DNA of 64,000 bases from Streptococcus suis (GCF_002964575.1 NZ_POQQ01000060.1:1-64000); one strand, 5' to 3'; shown: positions 29,407 to 42,328, counted from the stretch's first letter. Notes: generated by a model from the sequence alone, not told the origin. Numbers and translations: made by a program.

Positions 29407-30156
29407 TTAATTTTCCGCCTTTCTTAACCAGAATTTAATGGATAGAAAAGATAAGACAAATAAAGATAAACCTAAGACAATACTTGATACGAAAGCCGGC
29501 TGTTGTAGAACTACTCCTTCGCTATTTCCTTCCCAGATTAAACTAGTAGCACTTGTAATTGGACTGATGTTTGGGCTTGTCCTTGCTAGAAAGAAGGATA
29601 CCAAAACATAGATAACTCCTACCAAATTCCCAATGATATCCTTTCCTTTTCCTTTAATCATCACGAAAGCAACTAAAGGAAATACACCAACAGGAATCAA
29701 CAAACCGCTACTAATACATAGATATAAAAATCTTAGCAATAAAGGCAATGTGACCGTTGAAGAAAATCGGGATAGTAATGCAAATAAGGAAACGGAAACA
29801 TAGGTAAACATCATAATCAACAGAGCATTGATTTCTATATACAATACCTTAGCCCAAAAGGTCTTGATCATATTCGCTGAAGCAAGTTGCAAGTTGTTCA
29901 TTATATTATAGCGATATTCCACACCAAACGCCTGTATAGTATAAGAGACACAGTACAAGGGGAGAATTAAAAAATTCAAATAAGACAAGGAAAATTTATA
30001 AACAAATGGAAAAGAGTCAAACAAACCTCGTGCATCATTTACATAATAAAAGATAAGAGCTAGATAGAGAGCAATCACACCATATACAACCATATTCAGT
30101 TTTTGATGCTTTTGTTTGAGAAATTCAATTTTTACTAACTCAAGCAATTCCCTCAC
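29407..30156 (-). CDS. ABC-2 permease, lantibiotic-immunity (LanE-like) type
   Basis: 249 residues, six hydrophobic segments. The N-terminus LVKIEFLKQKHQKLNMVVYG (short basic helix, then first membrane segment) is like LanE-type permeases. It overlaps the ATPase gene by 17 bases and abuts the next permease gene, so the three are one translation-coupled unit. Confidence 0.75.
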   Translation of the reverse strand: MRELLELVKIEFLKQKHQKLNMVVYGVIALYLALIFYYVNDARGLFDSFPFVYKFSLSYLNFLILPLYCVSYTIQAFGVEYRYNIMNNLQLASANMIKTFWAKVLYIEINALLIMMFTYVSVSLFALLSRFSSTVTLPLLLRFLYLCISSGLLIPVGVFPLVAFVMIKGKGKDIIGNLVGVIYVLVSFFLARTSPNISPITSATSLIWEGNSEGVVLQQPAFVSSIVLGLSLFVLSFLSIKFWLRKAEN

Positions 30157-31075
30157 CTCCAGTTATTCGCTCAAAATAATCCTCCAAACTTTCATGGTTT
30201 CTATAGAAATATTCTTTTAGGACTATTCCATTTTCCTTTAAAATAGCAGAAACAGCTGCAATATCAAAATCAGATGGACCTCCCTGAAGTTCAAGGTCTA
30301 CATCAGAAAGAATACTTACGACTCCTTTCAGTTTGAATTTGCAAAGAACTTCCTTAGCCTGGTGGGCATCAGAAACGGTTAGATGAACTTTATTTTGCTC
30401 TGTGTCACTTACTGGTCCTTTCATACTCTTTTCAGCTATTAAGTGAGCATTGTGCAATATTCCCACTCTGTCAACAAGTTTTTCAAGCTCTGAGATAATG
30501 TGACTGGATATTAAAATAGAAATGCCTTGATCAGTACTAAGTTCTTTTAAATAGCGACGCATTTCAAGGATACCAATAGGATCCAAACCATTTGTTGGTT
30601 CATCTAGTATCAGAACTTGCGGGCGGTGCATAATCGCATTGGCGATTGCCAAGCGTTGCTTCATTCCGAGAGAATACTGCTTGAATAATTTCCTATCCTC
30701 TCCATCTAACCCAACAACTTGTAAAGCTTGGTCTACCTGTTTTAGAGAAATACCTCTCAGTCTTGCAAAAATAGAAAGATTTTCTTTACCTGTTAAGTTG
30801 GGATAAAAAGCTGCACTATCTAGTACCACACCAACTCGAGATAATAAATCCTTAGAAAATTCCCCTGACAGTTTTTCGGATAGAATCCTCACTTCACCGC
30901 TATCCATCTCTATCAACCCTAAAATAGCCTTGATAAAAGTTGTTTTACCAGCACCATTTCTTCCTAGTAATCCATAAATCTCTCCTTGATTTAGCGTAAA
31001 ATTTATCTTTTCAAGGATAATTCTCCCATCATACGATTTTGACAAATTGGATGTCTGTATTACTTGATGTTGCAT
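30140..31075 (-). CDS. ABC transporter ATP-binding protein (BcrA/LanF-like)
   Basis: 311 residues. Walker A GRNGAGKTTFIK, signature YSLGMKQRLAIA and Walker B VLILDEPTNGLDP are intact. At the Q-loop position the sequence is VVLDSAAFYPNLTGKENL, with Asp where most ABC ATPases have Gln; LanF immunity ATPases are known to have an acidic residue (E-loop) at this place. The C-terminal domain (about residues 215-300) is of the BcrA type. It probably exports an antimicrobial or membrane-active peptide. A GGAGG site precedes the start. Confidence 0.88.
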   Translation of the reverse strand: MQHQVIQTSNLSKSYDGRIILEKINFTLNQGEIYGLLGRNGAGKTTFIKAILGLIEMDSGEVRILSEKLSGEFSKDLLSRVGVVLDSAAFYPNLTGKENLSIFARLRGISLKQVDQALQVVGLDGEDRKLFKQYSLGMKQRLAIANAIMHRPQVLILDEPTNGLDPIGILEMRRYLKELSTDQGISILISSHIISELEKLVDRVGILHNAHLIAEKSMKGPVSDTEQNKVHLTVSDAHQAKEVLCKFKLKGVVSILSDVDLELQGGPSDFDIAAVSAILKENGIVLKEYFYRNHESLEDYFERITGGEGIA

Positions 31076-31227
31076 TTTATATTCCTCCTAGCACCCATAC
31101 ATTCGTATTTAGAGATAACACGAGTTAATCTTTAGAGCAAAGGTCAACCTCGTCAGTATAAACGTTTATTTTCTTCATTTCTCTACTATTCAGAATTAAA
31201 ATATCGAAATGCCTCAATCAGCCATAT

Positions 31228-31389
31228 CTACATCCACAACATCAAATTTACAATGTTAGAATGGTAGGAATAGTGAGAAATTAACGTTTCATCATCAATA
31301 ATTTGAGTATTCGGCATTTTAGATACAAAACCAAACACAAAAATTAAAGCGAGAGCCATCTTTGGTATTAAGTTTAATTTTCGCATCAT
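31228..31389 (-). CDS. Small secreted peptide precursor (candidate pheromone), not annotated by length filters
   Basis: 53 codons from the ATG at 31389. The N-terminus MMRKLNLIPKMALALIFVFG has basic residues and a hydrophobic core like a Sec signal, followed by VSKMPNTQIIDDET and a C-terminal end SNIVNLMLWM. AAAGGG lies 9 bases upstream and a promoter at 31420-31447. It stands between a divergent PlcR-like regulator gene and a co-directional LanFEG-like transporter, the layout of peptide-sensor loci. The reading as a signal peptide precursor is inference; a small bacteriocin or a leader peptide are alternatives. Confidence 0.55.
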   Translation of the reverse strand: MMRKLNLIPKMALALIFVFGFVSKMPNTQIIDDETLISHYSYHSNIVNLMLWM

Positions 31390-31419
31390 ATTGAAAACCC
31401 TTTCTTAGTTCTTAAATAT

Positions 31420-31447
31420 ATTCTATCATTTTCCTAAAAAATAGCAA
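31420..31447 (-). promoter_or_regulatory. Promoter of the small peptide gene
   Basis: On the minus strand TTGCTA and TAGAAT are spaced by 16 bases, and TGA precedes the -10 box (extended -10). The -35 box overlaps a TAGCAA sequence also seen at the regulator promoter. Confidence 0.65.
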
Positions 31448-31488
31448 GTTTTTTTTGAATTTTATTTTCAAAAAATTACTATCTGACA

Positions 31489-31527
31489 TTTTTGCTATTT
31501 GCATTTTTAGCAAAAAGTAGATATAAT
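31489..31527 (+). promoter_or_regulatory. Promoter and inverted repeat of the PlcR-like regulator gene
   Basis: TTGCAT (31499-31504) and TATAAT (31522-31527) have a 17-base spacer. A perfect 9-bp inverted repeat, TTTTTGCTA (31489-31497) and TAGCAAAAA (31508-31516), covers the -35 box and is a likely operator. Confidence 0.75.
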
Positions 31528-31559
31528 AGTTCTAAAACTTGAAATTGAAAAGGGAACAT

Positions 31560-32426
31560 ATGAATAATATACTAGGTGAACGTTTAAAAATTTTAAGAAA
31601 ACAAAAAAATCTATCCCAAAAAGAATTAGCTGAGGGAATTTGTGAACCCAGTCAACTTAGCAAGTTCGAACGTGGCTTAGTGAATCCTTCCTCAAAATTA
31701 CTCAACCAACTTGCTAAACGATTAGAAATTTCTATGGACTACTTTTTTGATGAAGATATCGTTATTCACTCAAACCTCGAATCCTTTAAGTCAATTGCGA
31801 CAAAATTGTTAGAAGATAGAGACTATAAAGAACTTGAATATCTCACTATTCTTGAACGCAATAATAATTCCGTGCTTTCAAATGATGATAATTGTTATCT
31901 TGAATGGATTGATGCAATCCTTCTTTTCTACAACTATCATCAAAAAGAAGAAGCTATTTCTCAATTAGAAACTTTACTATATAAGGTAAACGATCATGAA
32001 ATAACTTACTTAAATATTTTAAATACACTATCCAACTTTTACTCTTTAACTAATCAAATTATCAAATATGAAACAAATTACAAAAAACTAGTAAAAGAAT
32101 ACCAAAACAAGAATCTTTCCGTCTCTACCTATCTCTTTGGTTATATAAAAATTCAGTATAACTACTCCTACCACTTATGGAAACAGGGAGAAACACTCTC
32201 TGCTATAAAAATAGCGATGCAAACGATTGAATTATGCAAACTACATCACACTAGTTATCAACTCGCCCCCCTATTAACGATTGTTGCAAACGCTGGAGAA
32301 AAATTTCTCCCTAAAGATAAAAGAAAAGAATATTACACAGACGCAAAGAACCTTTGTAAAATCTACGATAATGATCTTATGTATCTTCAACTCGAAGAAG
32401 CTTTAAATAAAAATTTTGCAGATTAA
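31560..32426 (+). CDS. PlcR/RRNPP-like regulator (XRE domain plus TPR helices)
   Basis: 288 residues from the ATG at 31560 (MNNILGERLKILRKQ), with AAAAGGG 6 bases upstream. The XRE helix-turn-helix (about residues 5-60) contains LSQKELAEGICEPSQLSKFERG; the rest is all-helical with repeat-like spacing (LEWIDAILLFYNYHQKEEAISQ, LNTLSNFYSLTNQIIKYE), the fold of peptide-binding TPR domains. The CEPSQLSKFERG form is characteristic of PlcR-like sensors. It is divergent from the small peptide gene and probably binds its processed product (inference). Confidence 0.8.
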   Translation: MNNILGERLKILRKQKNLSQKELAEGICEPSQLSKFERGLVNPSSKLLNQLAKRLEISMDYFFDEDIVIHSNLESFKSIATKLLEDRDYKELEYLTILERNNNSVLSNDDNCYLEWIDAILLFYNYHQKEEAISQLETLLYKVNDHEITYLNILNTLSNFYSLTNQIIKYETNYKKLVKEYQNKNLSVSTYLFGYIKIQYNYSYHLWKQGETLSAIKIAMQTIELCKLHHTSYQLAPLLTIVANAGEKFLPKDKRKEYYTDAKNLCKIYDNDLMYLQLEEALNKNFAD

Positions 32427-32526
32427 ATACTCTAAATCCTAAAAAACAAGATTACTTGAATCTGTTACACTAGACTGGACAGAAATTATAAAGTGTTCTA
32501 TACTGAGAAAAACAGGAGAAAACTAT

Positions 32527-32814
32527 ATGTCTAGAAGAATTCGCCGTCACTTCACCGATGACTTTAAGCAACAGATTGTTGAACTTCACAAGGCGTGAAG
32601 AAAGCGGAGTGAACTCATCAAGGAGTATGACTTGACCCCTTCAACCTTTGACAAGTGGGTAAGACAAGCCAAAACAACCGATTCCTTCAAGTCTGTTGAT
32701 AATCTGACCGACGAGCAGCGTGAGCTCATCGCCCTAAGAAAGAGAAATAAAGAGCTAGAAATGCAATTAGACATCCTATCACATCAAAAGACTCAACTTG
32801 TGCTCTCACTCTGA
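32527..32814 (+). pseudogene. IS3-family transposase OrfA remnant
   Basis: 96 codons from an ATG at 32527 match an IS3-type OrfA: RRIRRHFTDDFKQQIVELHK, then LIKEYDLTPSTFDKWVRQAK and a leucine-zipper-like ELIALRKRNKELEMQLDIL. A TGA at 32596-32598 interrupts the frame after codon 23 where a Gly codon is expected, and OrfB is absent. A possible outer end TAGACTGGACAG lies upstream at about 32469. Confidence 0.8.
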
Positions 32815-33126
32815 TACTTACCCCCTATATGACAAAAAGCCTTGCAATTAAGGCTTTTCATTATCCCTTTCGTTCCAAGATTTCTAAACTGTTACGAGCA
32901 ATGCTACACACTCGACGTAGTCTGTCTTTGGTAACATACAATTTAACGATTCACGAATCAAAGGTGTCTAAACAAAACGCATCATCTTTTATAGCATTGA
33001 AACTATATCTACGAACAGCTAAAAAGCCTTGGAAACAACTAGTTACAAGGCTTTTTCTGTATTCTATTGTATCAATTTCCTTACTCCGATTTCTGTTGCA
33101 ACTAATCGAACAACCATATTATCTCC
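32815..33126. other. Non-coding stretch after the IS fragment
   Basis: No credible gene. The stretch holds two hairpins: AAAAGCCTT-GCAATT-AAGGCTTTT at about 32835-32859 and the CapA terminator at 33021-33056. A reading frame from 32829 to 33308 overlaps capA on the other strand and has no family features. Confidence 0.5.
33021..33056 (-). terminator. Terminator of the CapA-family gene
   Basis: AAAAAGCCTTG and CAAGGCTTTTT form an 11-bp stem, 70 bases past the stop codon, with T runs on both strands. Confidence 0.75.
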
Positions 33127-34380
33127 TTACCAATTTAGATTTACAAAATCTTTCATTTCTTGATAGGCTGTGTCCACACGCGCTTGGGTATCTGGACCCA
33201 ACTGCCCATAATACTGACCGCCTTCTACCCAATCTTGCAAGATATAGGTTTGATACGCAAATTGTTCATAACCTTCTGACGAATACGTCCCCTTGGACAA
33301 GCGATTGACCCAGGTCGGATGAGCTTGGGCTGTCTGGATGCTGGTCTGCCCATTCTCTTTCTGAATGGTAATATCCATCAAAACACCCCGTTCTGTCCAC
33401 TGGGCATTGGGTGTGTCTTCCATGCTTTCGATACGCTGGTTTGACAGGAAGTTGCCCATAGAATAGATAATCAATTTTCTCTGCCCATCTTTCTCAAGAA
33501 TTTCCGCCGGTTCGACCACATGGGGATGTCCGCCCAAAACAATATCAGCCCCCCAATCAATCATTTGACGATACAGACTGGTCTGCTCCTCTGTTGGTTC
33601 CAACTGATATTCCACTCCAGTTTGAGGCATGACAATGGTTATATCAGCCTCTTGCTCTGCCCGTTCAATCTCAGCACGCATTTTTTCTTGATGAAAATCG
33701 GAGAGATAGCCGTCATACTCCTCCTGACTGAGCAAGACTTCTAATCCATTGAAACCATAGGCATAGGCTAAAACAGCTATACGGATACCATTGACCTCCC
33801 GAATGTAGATCGGAGCAGTTGACCGATTTCCTTCCGCATAAACGCCAACTGTGTCCACTCCAACTTCTCTAAATGTATTGACTGTGGAAACCAGACCAGA
33901 CAGGTGAGAATCCAAGATATGATTGTGGGCCAAATCCACCACATCATAGCCTGCATCACGGATGTTACTAGCAACGATGCTAGGAGCATTGAAGAGCGGA
34001 TAGCCTGCCAGCTCCATATCCGGAGAAATGGTTCCCTCAAAGTCTGCAATGGCAAAATCAGCCTGCTCTATCCAGGGTTTAACATAGGTGAAATTCTCAG
34101 AAAAATCATAGCTTCCATCCACTTGCTCTGCCCCCCAGAGAATCGGCAAATGGTAAAGTAGGTCTCCGTGAGCCATAATTCGAGCAGTCCTTACTCCCTT
34201 ATCTCCTTGGGTTTGACCAGTCTCTTCTTGTAACTGAATTTCCGAGCTAGGTGTAAATTGTTCCAAGACAAAAATAAGCCCCAACAAAAACAGTGCTAGA
34301 CAAGCAATAAATACTAATTGTTGTCGGCTTCTTATTGAGGATACTCTCTTAGAACGGCTATAGGTTCTAGGATTTGACAT
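33127..34380 (-). CDS. CapA-family (poly-gamma-glutamate synthesis type) surface protein
   Basis: 417 residues. A basic N-terminus and one membrane segment (FIACLALFLLGLIFVLEQF, about residues 29-47) anchor an extracellular metallophosphatase-like domain. Family motifs are HGDLLYH, DFAIADFEGTIS, DVVDLAHNHILD and VLGGHPHVVEP. Relatives take part in poly-gamma-glutamate capsule making, but no other cap genes are nearby, so its real role here is unknown. GGAGGTG precedes the start. Confidence 0.85.
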   Translation of the reverse strand: MSNPRTYSRSKRVSSIRSRQQLVFIACLALFLLGLIFVLEQFTPSSEIQLQEETGQTQGDKGVRTARIMAHGDLLYHLPILWGAEQVDGSYDFSENFTYVKPWIEQADFAIADFEGTISPDMELAGYPLFNAPSIVASNIRDAGYDVVDLAHNHILDSHLSGLVSTVNTFREVGVDTVGVYAEGNRSTAPIYIREVNGIRIAVLAYAYGFNGLEVLLSQEEYDGYLSDFHQEKMRAEIERAEQEADITIVMPQTGVEYQLEPTEEQTSLYRQMIDWGADIVLGGHPHVVEPAEILEKDGQRKLIIYSMGNFLSNQRIESMEDTPNAQWTERGVLMDITIQKENGQTSIQTAQAHPTWVNRLSKGTYSSEGYEQFAYQTYILQDWVEGGQYYGQLGPDTQARVDTAYQEMKDFVNLNW

Positions 34381-34446
34381 CTTCTCACCTCCTCTTTCCT
34401 TATCCTTATTATACGCTTTTTATCCTCAAAAATCTATAGAAAAAAC

Positions 34447-34464
34447 GGGAATAAATCCCCGCTT
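34447..34464 (-). terminator. pyrDA terminator
   Basis: On the minus strand a CGGGG...CCCG hairpin of about 16 bases is followed by TTTTTT, 5 bases after the pyrDA stop. Confidence 0.65.
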
Positions 34465-34468
34465 CCTC

Positions 34469-35404
34469 CTAGTCAATATACTGCAACTTTCCACGGAAAT
34501 CTTCAATGGTTTCATAGCCCTTTTCTGCCATAATAGCCTGCAATTCAGCAGTAATGCGTTCAAAGGCAAATAGACCTTCCTTTTGCAGAGTTGTGCCGAT
34601 TTGAACCATGCTAGCGCCGCAGAGAATGTGTTCAAAAGCGTCACGACCTGTCAAAACACCGCCTGTTCCGACAATCTGGATTTCAGGTTTCAACCGTTGG
34701 TAAAAGGCATGGACATTGGCCAAGGCAGTCGGTTTGATGTATTCGCCTCCGATACCACCAAAACCATTTTTAGGCTTGATAACCACCTGCTCATCTTCAA
34801 TATAAAGTCCATTGCCAATGGAGTTGACACAGTTGACAAATTTTAATGGAAATTGATTAAAAATAGCGGCTGCCTGATCAAAGTGTACAATATCAAAATA
34901 AGGTGGCAATTTGATGCCCAGCGGTTTGGTGAAGTAGCTAAATACCTCTCGCAAGATGGTTTCCGTCGTTTCAAAGTCATAGGCAATCTGCGGTTTTCCA
35001 GGAACGTTTGGACAGGAGAGATTAAGCTCAACAAGTCCTTTAAAATCACTTGCCTCTACCGTTTTCAAAATCTCATGCGTTTCATCGGGCGACATCCCCA
35101 CCAAAGACAAGACAAAAGTTCTATCTGGCTCCTGTTCCTGCAAGACCAAGAGGTAGTCCAAATAATAACGGAGTCCCTGATTGGGCAAGCCCATAGAGTT
35201 GATAGAACCAAGGGGCACATTTTGATAACGGGGTTCTGGATTGCCCGCTCGGTAGTCCAAGGTTGCTGTTTTGGTCACAAAGGTCCCTGCCGCTGAATCC
35301 TTGACGGCTTCCAATTCTTCCTTGGTCATACACCAAACCCCTGCCGCATTCATCAGACAGTTGTCAAATGCAAATCCACCCAGTGTCGTTGCTGTTGAAA
35401 CCAT
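34469..35404 (-). CDS. pyrDA: Dihydroorotate dehydrogenase A (fumarate)
   Basis: 311 residues, the normal size for class 1A enzymes. It oxidises dihydroorotate to orotate with FMN, using fumarate, in pyrimidine synthesis. The catalytic Cys is in [15 protein letters not shown] (about residue 130), and FMN-binding [18 protein letters not shown] is near the C-terminus. The start is preceded by TAGGAGG. It stands alone, as in other lactic-acid bacteria with this form. Confidence 0.95.
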   Translation of the reverse strand: MVSTATTLGGFAFDNCLMNAAGVWCMTKEELEAVKDSAAGTFVTKTATLDYRAGNPEPRYQNVPLGSINSMGLPNQGLRYYLDYLLVLQEQEPDRTFVLSLVGMSPDETHEILKTVEASDFKGLVELNLSCPNVPGKPQIAYDFETTETILREVFSYFTKPLGIKLPPYFDIVHFDQAAAIFNQFPLKFVNCVNSIGNGLYIEDEQVVIKPKNGFGGIGGEYIKPTALANVHAFYQRLKPEIQIVGTGGVLTGRDAFEHILCGASMVQIGTTLQKEGLFAFERITAELQAIMAEKGYETIEDFRGKLQYID

Positions 35405-35534
35405 GATTTCCTCCTAGTGATTGTTTCGTTTGACTGATTATACCATATCTTCTTGACCAACCCAATGGATTGCTGTCAATGTTCGCCTTTGCTTAAATTT
35501 TTATTAAAAATATTCAGAATAATGTATTTTTTAC

Positions 35535-35563
35535 TTTACAAGAACCCACCTTGGTGCTATAAT
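35535..35563 (+). promoter_or_regulatory. gdhA promoter
   Basis: TTTACA (35535-35540) and TATAAT (35558-35563) are spaced by 17 bases, with TGC before the -10 box. Confidence 0.8.
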
Positions 35564-35600
35564 AAGTTCAGTTCTATTAAATTGTCAGACAATTTAATAA

Positions 35601-36971
<1,371 letters not shown>

Positions 36972-37000
36972 GAAAACTTTTAGCATTCCATACTATAGTA

Positions 37001-37039
37001 AAAAAACTCCCAAATTGACGTGCCAATTTGGGAGTTTTT
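37001..37039 (+). terminator. gdhA terminator
   Basis: AAAAACTCCCAAATTG and CCAATTTGGGAGTTTTT form a 14-bp or longer stem with a 6-base loop. Confidence 0.9.
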
Positions 37040-37164
37040 CTAATACTGCTATCGACAAACAGCCCCATCAGAACTGCCTATTTTCATTCTAAATCTACTC
37101 TCTGAGTTAGCGCCAAGCCGCTCACCTTATTTTCAACTAGGAATACAGATGAAACTTCCTAGCC

Positions 37165-37202
37165 AAAAGACCCTGCCCAAAGGGAATTGGACAAGGTCTT
37201 TT
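37165..37202 (-). terminator. proS terminator
   Basis: AAAAGACC pairs with GGTCTTTT across an imperfect inner stem; it lies 14 bases past the proS stop. Confidence 0.7.
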
Positions 37203-37215
37203 ATACTGTCTTCGT

Positions 37216-39192
<1,977 letters not shown>

Positions 39193-39294
39193 ACTTGATT
39201 AGAAATCACAGAAGTCGCTTTTCAAACCCTCGCTGACGCTCGAGTTCAATTACGAACCTCCTCAGTTCCTTTCATCATTTGTTTATCAGGAAGA

Positions 39295-39332
39295 CACAGG
39301 TTTCAGCCCGTGTTCAATTCCTTTCGTAGTTT
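39295..39332. repeat. 38-bp direct repeat, copy 2 (rseP-proS gap)
   Basis: Identical to 39155-39192. This copy ends just before the rseP stop codon. A weaker relative (GAGTTCAATTACGAACC) lies between the two. Confidence 0.85.
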
Positions 39333-39336
39333 TTAT

Positions 39337-40596
39337 TTAGAAGAAGACACGCATAATGTCATTCCAGGTCACGACTAGCATAAGAACGACCATGATGGCA
39401 ACTCCTGCTAGAGTGATATAGGATTCTGTTTCTGGTTTAAGTGGCTTTCTGCGAATCCCTTCTAAAATGTTCATGACAATCTTACCACCATCCAAAGCTG
39501 GTATTGGGATAAGGTTGAAAATACCGATATTGATCGACAACATGGCCATCAGATTAAAGACTGAGAACCAGCCATTTGCGGCAGCTTGATTGCTGACAGA
39601 ATAAATGGCAACCGGTCCGCCCAACTGCTTGACATCAAAGTTGGCAATCAGATTCTTTAAGGCTGTTACAACGATAAGGGCTGTTTCTCCTGCTTGCTGG
39701 AAACCTCCAACAATCATATCAAAGAAACCTGTTTTTAAAATGGGCGAAACGCCAATTCGATAACTATCCTCAACCTTTTCAGCCGTAACTGTGAGCGATT
39801 TTTCAGCTCCTTCATGTTCTACGACCAAATCAAAACTTGGAGCTGTAGTCGCTTCCGCTGCGGACTGACTAATGGCGCTAGCAATTTCCGTATAAGTATC
39901 CGTTGCTTGACCATTGATAGACAAGATCTTATCACCCGTAACGATGCCTGCAGCCTGTAAAGCCCCTCCATCTGTCACACGAACCGCATTAGTCGTTGGG
40001 TCAGCAACCCCACCCTGAGCAAAAATCAGCATGATGAAAATGAAAGTACCCAAAATAAAGTTATTCATAGGACCAGCAAAGTTGGTCATCAATCGACCCC
40101 AAACGGTCGCATGCTGGTATTGAACATCCAGCGGAGCAATGCGAACTTCCGTTCCATCCTCCTCTACAATCGTAGCATCGTGATCAACCTTGTAGGTCTT
40201 GCTTTCATCTAATACCAAGCCTGTGATTTCTAGCTTTTCCTCGAAATCAAAACTAGTCACATTCATGGGTAAGCTAACATTATCAAGCTGTTTTCCAGAA
40301 AGATTGATACGGGTGACAATGCCATCTGCGTTCAAGGTCAAACTAGCAGGCGTCCCCGTCTTAATTTCGGTCTTATCTTCACCCCAACCAGCCATACGCA
40401 CATAGCCACCAAGAGGAAGAATACGGATAGTATAAGCCGTCCCATCTTTACCAATGTGAGCAAAGATTTTAGGGCCCATACCAATGGCAAATTCTCTGAC
40501 AAGGATACCCGATTTTTTGGCAAAGTAGAAATGCCCAAATTCATGAACAACTACAATCACACCAAATATAAAGATAAAGGCTAAAATTCCCTTCAT
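39337..40596 (-). CDS. rseP: Site-2 metalloprotease RseP/Eep
   Basis: 419-residue M50 membrane protease. The zinc motif HEFGH lies in [16 protein letters not shown] (about residues 17-32), the third ligand Asp in [12 protein letters not shown] near residue 368, and a PDZ domain in between ([19 protein letters not shown]). In streptococci Eep-type proteases cut signal peptides of lipoproteins and pheromone precursors inside the membrane, which is relevant to the peptide gene at 31.3 kb (inference). It follows cdsA by 9 bases. Confidence 0.95.
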   Translation of the reverse strand: MKGILAFIFIFGVIVVVHEFGHFYFAKKSGILVREFAIGMGPKIFAHIGKDGTAYTIRILPLGGYVRMAGWGEDKTEIKTGTPASLTLNADGIVTRINLSGKQLDNVSLPMNVTSFDFEEKLEITGLVLDESKTYKVDHDATIVEEDGTEVRIAPLDVQYQHATVWGRLMTNFAGPMNNFILGTFIFIMLIFAQGGVADPTTNAVRVTDGGALQAAGIVTGDKILSINGQATDTYTEIASAISQSAAEATTAPSFDLVVEHEGAEKSLTVTAEKVEDSYRIGVSPILKTGFFDMIVGGFQQAGETALIVVTALKNLIANFDVKQLGGPVAIYSVSNQAAANGWFSVFNLMAMLSINIGIFNLIPIPALDGGKIVMNILEGIRRKPLKPETESYITLAGVAIMVVLMLVVTWNDIMRVFF

Positions 40597-40605
40597 AGTC
40601 CCTCC

Positions 40606-41412
40606 TTAAAACAGTCCAAAGAAGTGCATGATAGGAAAGACAAAGATCATACCATCAAAGCGGTCTAAAATACCACCATGACCAGGAATCAAATTGCCAG
40701 AATCCTTAACACCAAAGTGGCGCTTAATAGCACTTTCTGCTAAATCACCAAATTGAACAAAAGCAGAGAAGATGGCCACCAATACCAACATCAAGAAGAA
40801 GGGGTAACCTGCTCGAAGGCTCTTATCAACCAATAAGAAAATAATCGACAAGACGAGAGCTGAGCCAATCCCACCAAAAAAACCTTCCACCGTCTTATTG
40901 GGTGATACTTTTGGTAATAACTTTCTTCGACCAAATTGGCGACCAACCAGATAAGCCCCAATATCCGTTGCCCATACAATACAAAGTGCAAACAATACCT
41001 TATTCAAGCCATCAGTCCGTGCCAACAGCAAATTATGAAAACCAATCCCTACATAAAAACTAGATGCAATCGGAAAAACCACATCCGAGTAGTTGTACTG
41101 TCCCAAATTAAAAACGGTCGTTCCGAGAAGAAGGAAGACGACAATAGCATAGGCTGTGTAGTTGCCATCCGTTGGTAAAAAAGTCAGGTAATTCTGCAAG
41201 GGCAAGGTCAAAACCAAACTTGCCAGCATAGCTAGAACCCCTTCAATCGAATTGGGAGCCAACTGTTTCATTTTGAGCAATTCAGCCGTGGCGATGATTG
41301 CCAATAGGCCTACAAAGAAATGAAAAGCGGTTCCCCCAAGCAATACAAAAGGCAGGAAGACCACAAAAGCAATCCCTCCAAATACCACTCGTTTCTGCAA
41401 ATCGTTTGTCAT
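40606..41412 (-). CDS. cdsA: Phosphatidate cytidylyltransferase
   Basis: 268 residues with about eight membrane segments. The C-terminal signature is FGVKDSGNLIPGHGGILDRFDG. It makes CDP-diacylglycerol from phosphatidic acid and CTP for phospholipid synthesis. It follows uppS by 9 bases. Confidence 0.96.
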   Translation of the reverse strand: MTNDLQKRVVFGGIAFVVFLPFVLLGGTAFHFFVGLLAIIATAELLKMKQLAPNSIEGVLAMLASLVLTLPLQNYLTFLPTDGNYTAYAIVVFLLLGTTVFNLGQYNYSDVVFPIASSFYVGIGFHNLLLARTDGLNKVLFALCIVWATDIGAYLVGRQFGRRKLLPKVSPNKTVEGFFGGIGSALVLSIIFLLVDKSLRAGYPFFLMLVLVAIFSAFVQFGDLAESAIKRHFGVKDSGNLIPGHGGILDRFDGMIFVFPIMHFFGLF

Positions 41413-41421
41413 AACCTCTCC

Positions 41422-42177
41422 TTACACGCCACCAAAACGCCTGTGGCGACGGTTGTATTCTTTAATAGCTAATTTCAGTGCCTCACCATCAAAATCTGGC
41501 CAAGCAATATCTGTAAAATACAGCTCACTATAGGCTGTCTGCCAAGGCAAGAAATTACTCAATCGCAATTCTCCACTGGTCCGAATAACCAAATCAGGAT
41601 CACGAAGAGCAGGCGATAGACTTCCAGTATAGAGATAGTCCGCAATCAGCTTTTCATCAATATCCCCTGGATTAAACTTGGCATCCAAGACATCTTGTGC
41701 AATGGCCTTGATTGCTCGGGTCACTTCATCACGCCCACCGTAGTTCAGGGCAAAATTCAAAATCAAACCCGTATTATTCTTGGTTTTTTGCTCTGCCTTG
41801 TACAAGGCATTCAAAGTAGGCTCTGGAAGCTTAGAATGGTCCCCAATCATCTGGATTTTAACATTATTGGCATGGAGTTCAGGAACATATTTATCATAAA
41901 ATTCCACAGGCAAGTTCATGATAAAGGCCACTTCCTTCTCGGGTCTGGACCAATTCTCCGTCGAAAAGGCATATACCGTCAAGACTTTAACTCCCAAATC
42001 AGAAGCTGTCTTAGTTACATTTTGTAAAGCATCCATTCCAGCCTTGTGCCCCATAATTCGCGGCTGCATCCGCTTTTTAGCCCAACGACCATTGCCGTCC
42101 ATGATGACCGCTATATGCTTGGGCACTTCAATAGCTGTTTCAATGCTTTCCTTCTTTTTAAATTGAAATTTAAACAT
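41422..42177 (-). CDS. uppS: Isoprenyl transferase (undecaprenyl diphosphate synthase)
   Basis: 251 residues from the ATG at 42177 (MFKFQFKKKESIETA). Cis-prenyltransferase motifs are IAVIMDGNGRWAKKR, ENWSRPEKEV and SELYFTDIAWPDFDG; the catalytic Asp is in MDGNGRW. It makes the C55 lipid carrier for cell-wall synthesis. First gene of the uppS-cdsA-rseP-proS run. Confidence 0.96.
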   Translation of the reverse strand: MFKFQFKKKESIETAIEVPKHIAVIMDGNGRWAKKRMQPRIMGHKAGMDALQNVTKTASDLGVKVLTVYAFSTENWSRPEKEVAFIMNLPVEFYDKYVPELHANNVKIQMIGDHSKLPEPTLNALYKAEQKTKNNTGLILNFALNYGGRDEVTRAIKAIAQDVLDAKFNPGDIDEKLIADYLYTGSLSPALRDPDLVIRTSGELRLSNFLPWQTAYSELYFTDIAWPDFDGEALKLAIKEYNRRHRRFGGV

Positions 42178-42303
42178 GGTAGTTTCCTTAAGATAATATT
42201 TAGTCTGTTTTCTCTGTCCTACTGACAAAAAATAAGGATATAATCAGTCTATTATACCATATTTATAGGCTGTTAAGCAAAAATCAGCTAGCGCAGTCAA
42301 GCG

Positions 42304-42328
42304 AAAAACCGAGGCTCCCCTCGGCTTT
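42304..42328 (-). terminator. yajC terminator
   Basis: AAAACCGAGG and CCTCGGCTTT pair around four or five bases, with the T run on the minus strand. Confidence 0.8.

Noticed and set aside
32829..33308. 159-codon frame after the IS fragment
   Set aside because: It overlaps capA on the other strand, contains two terminator hairpins and has no family features.
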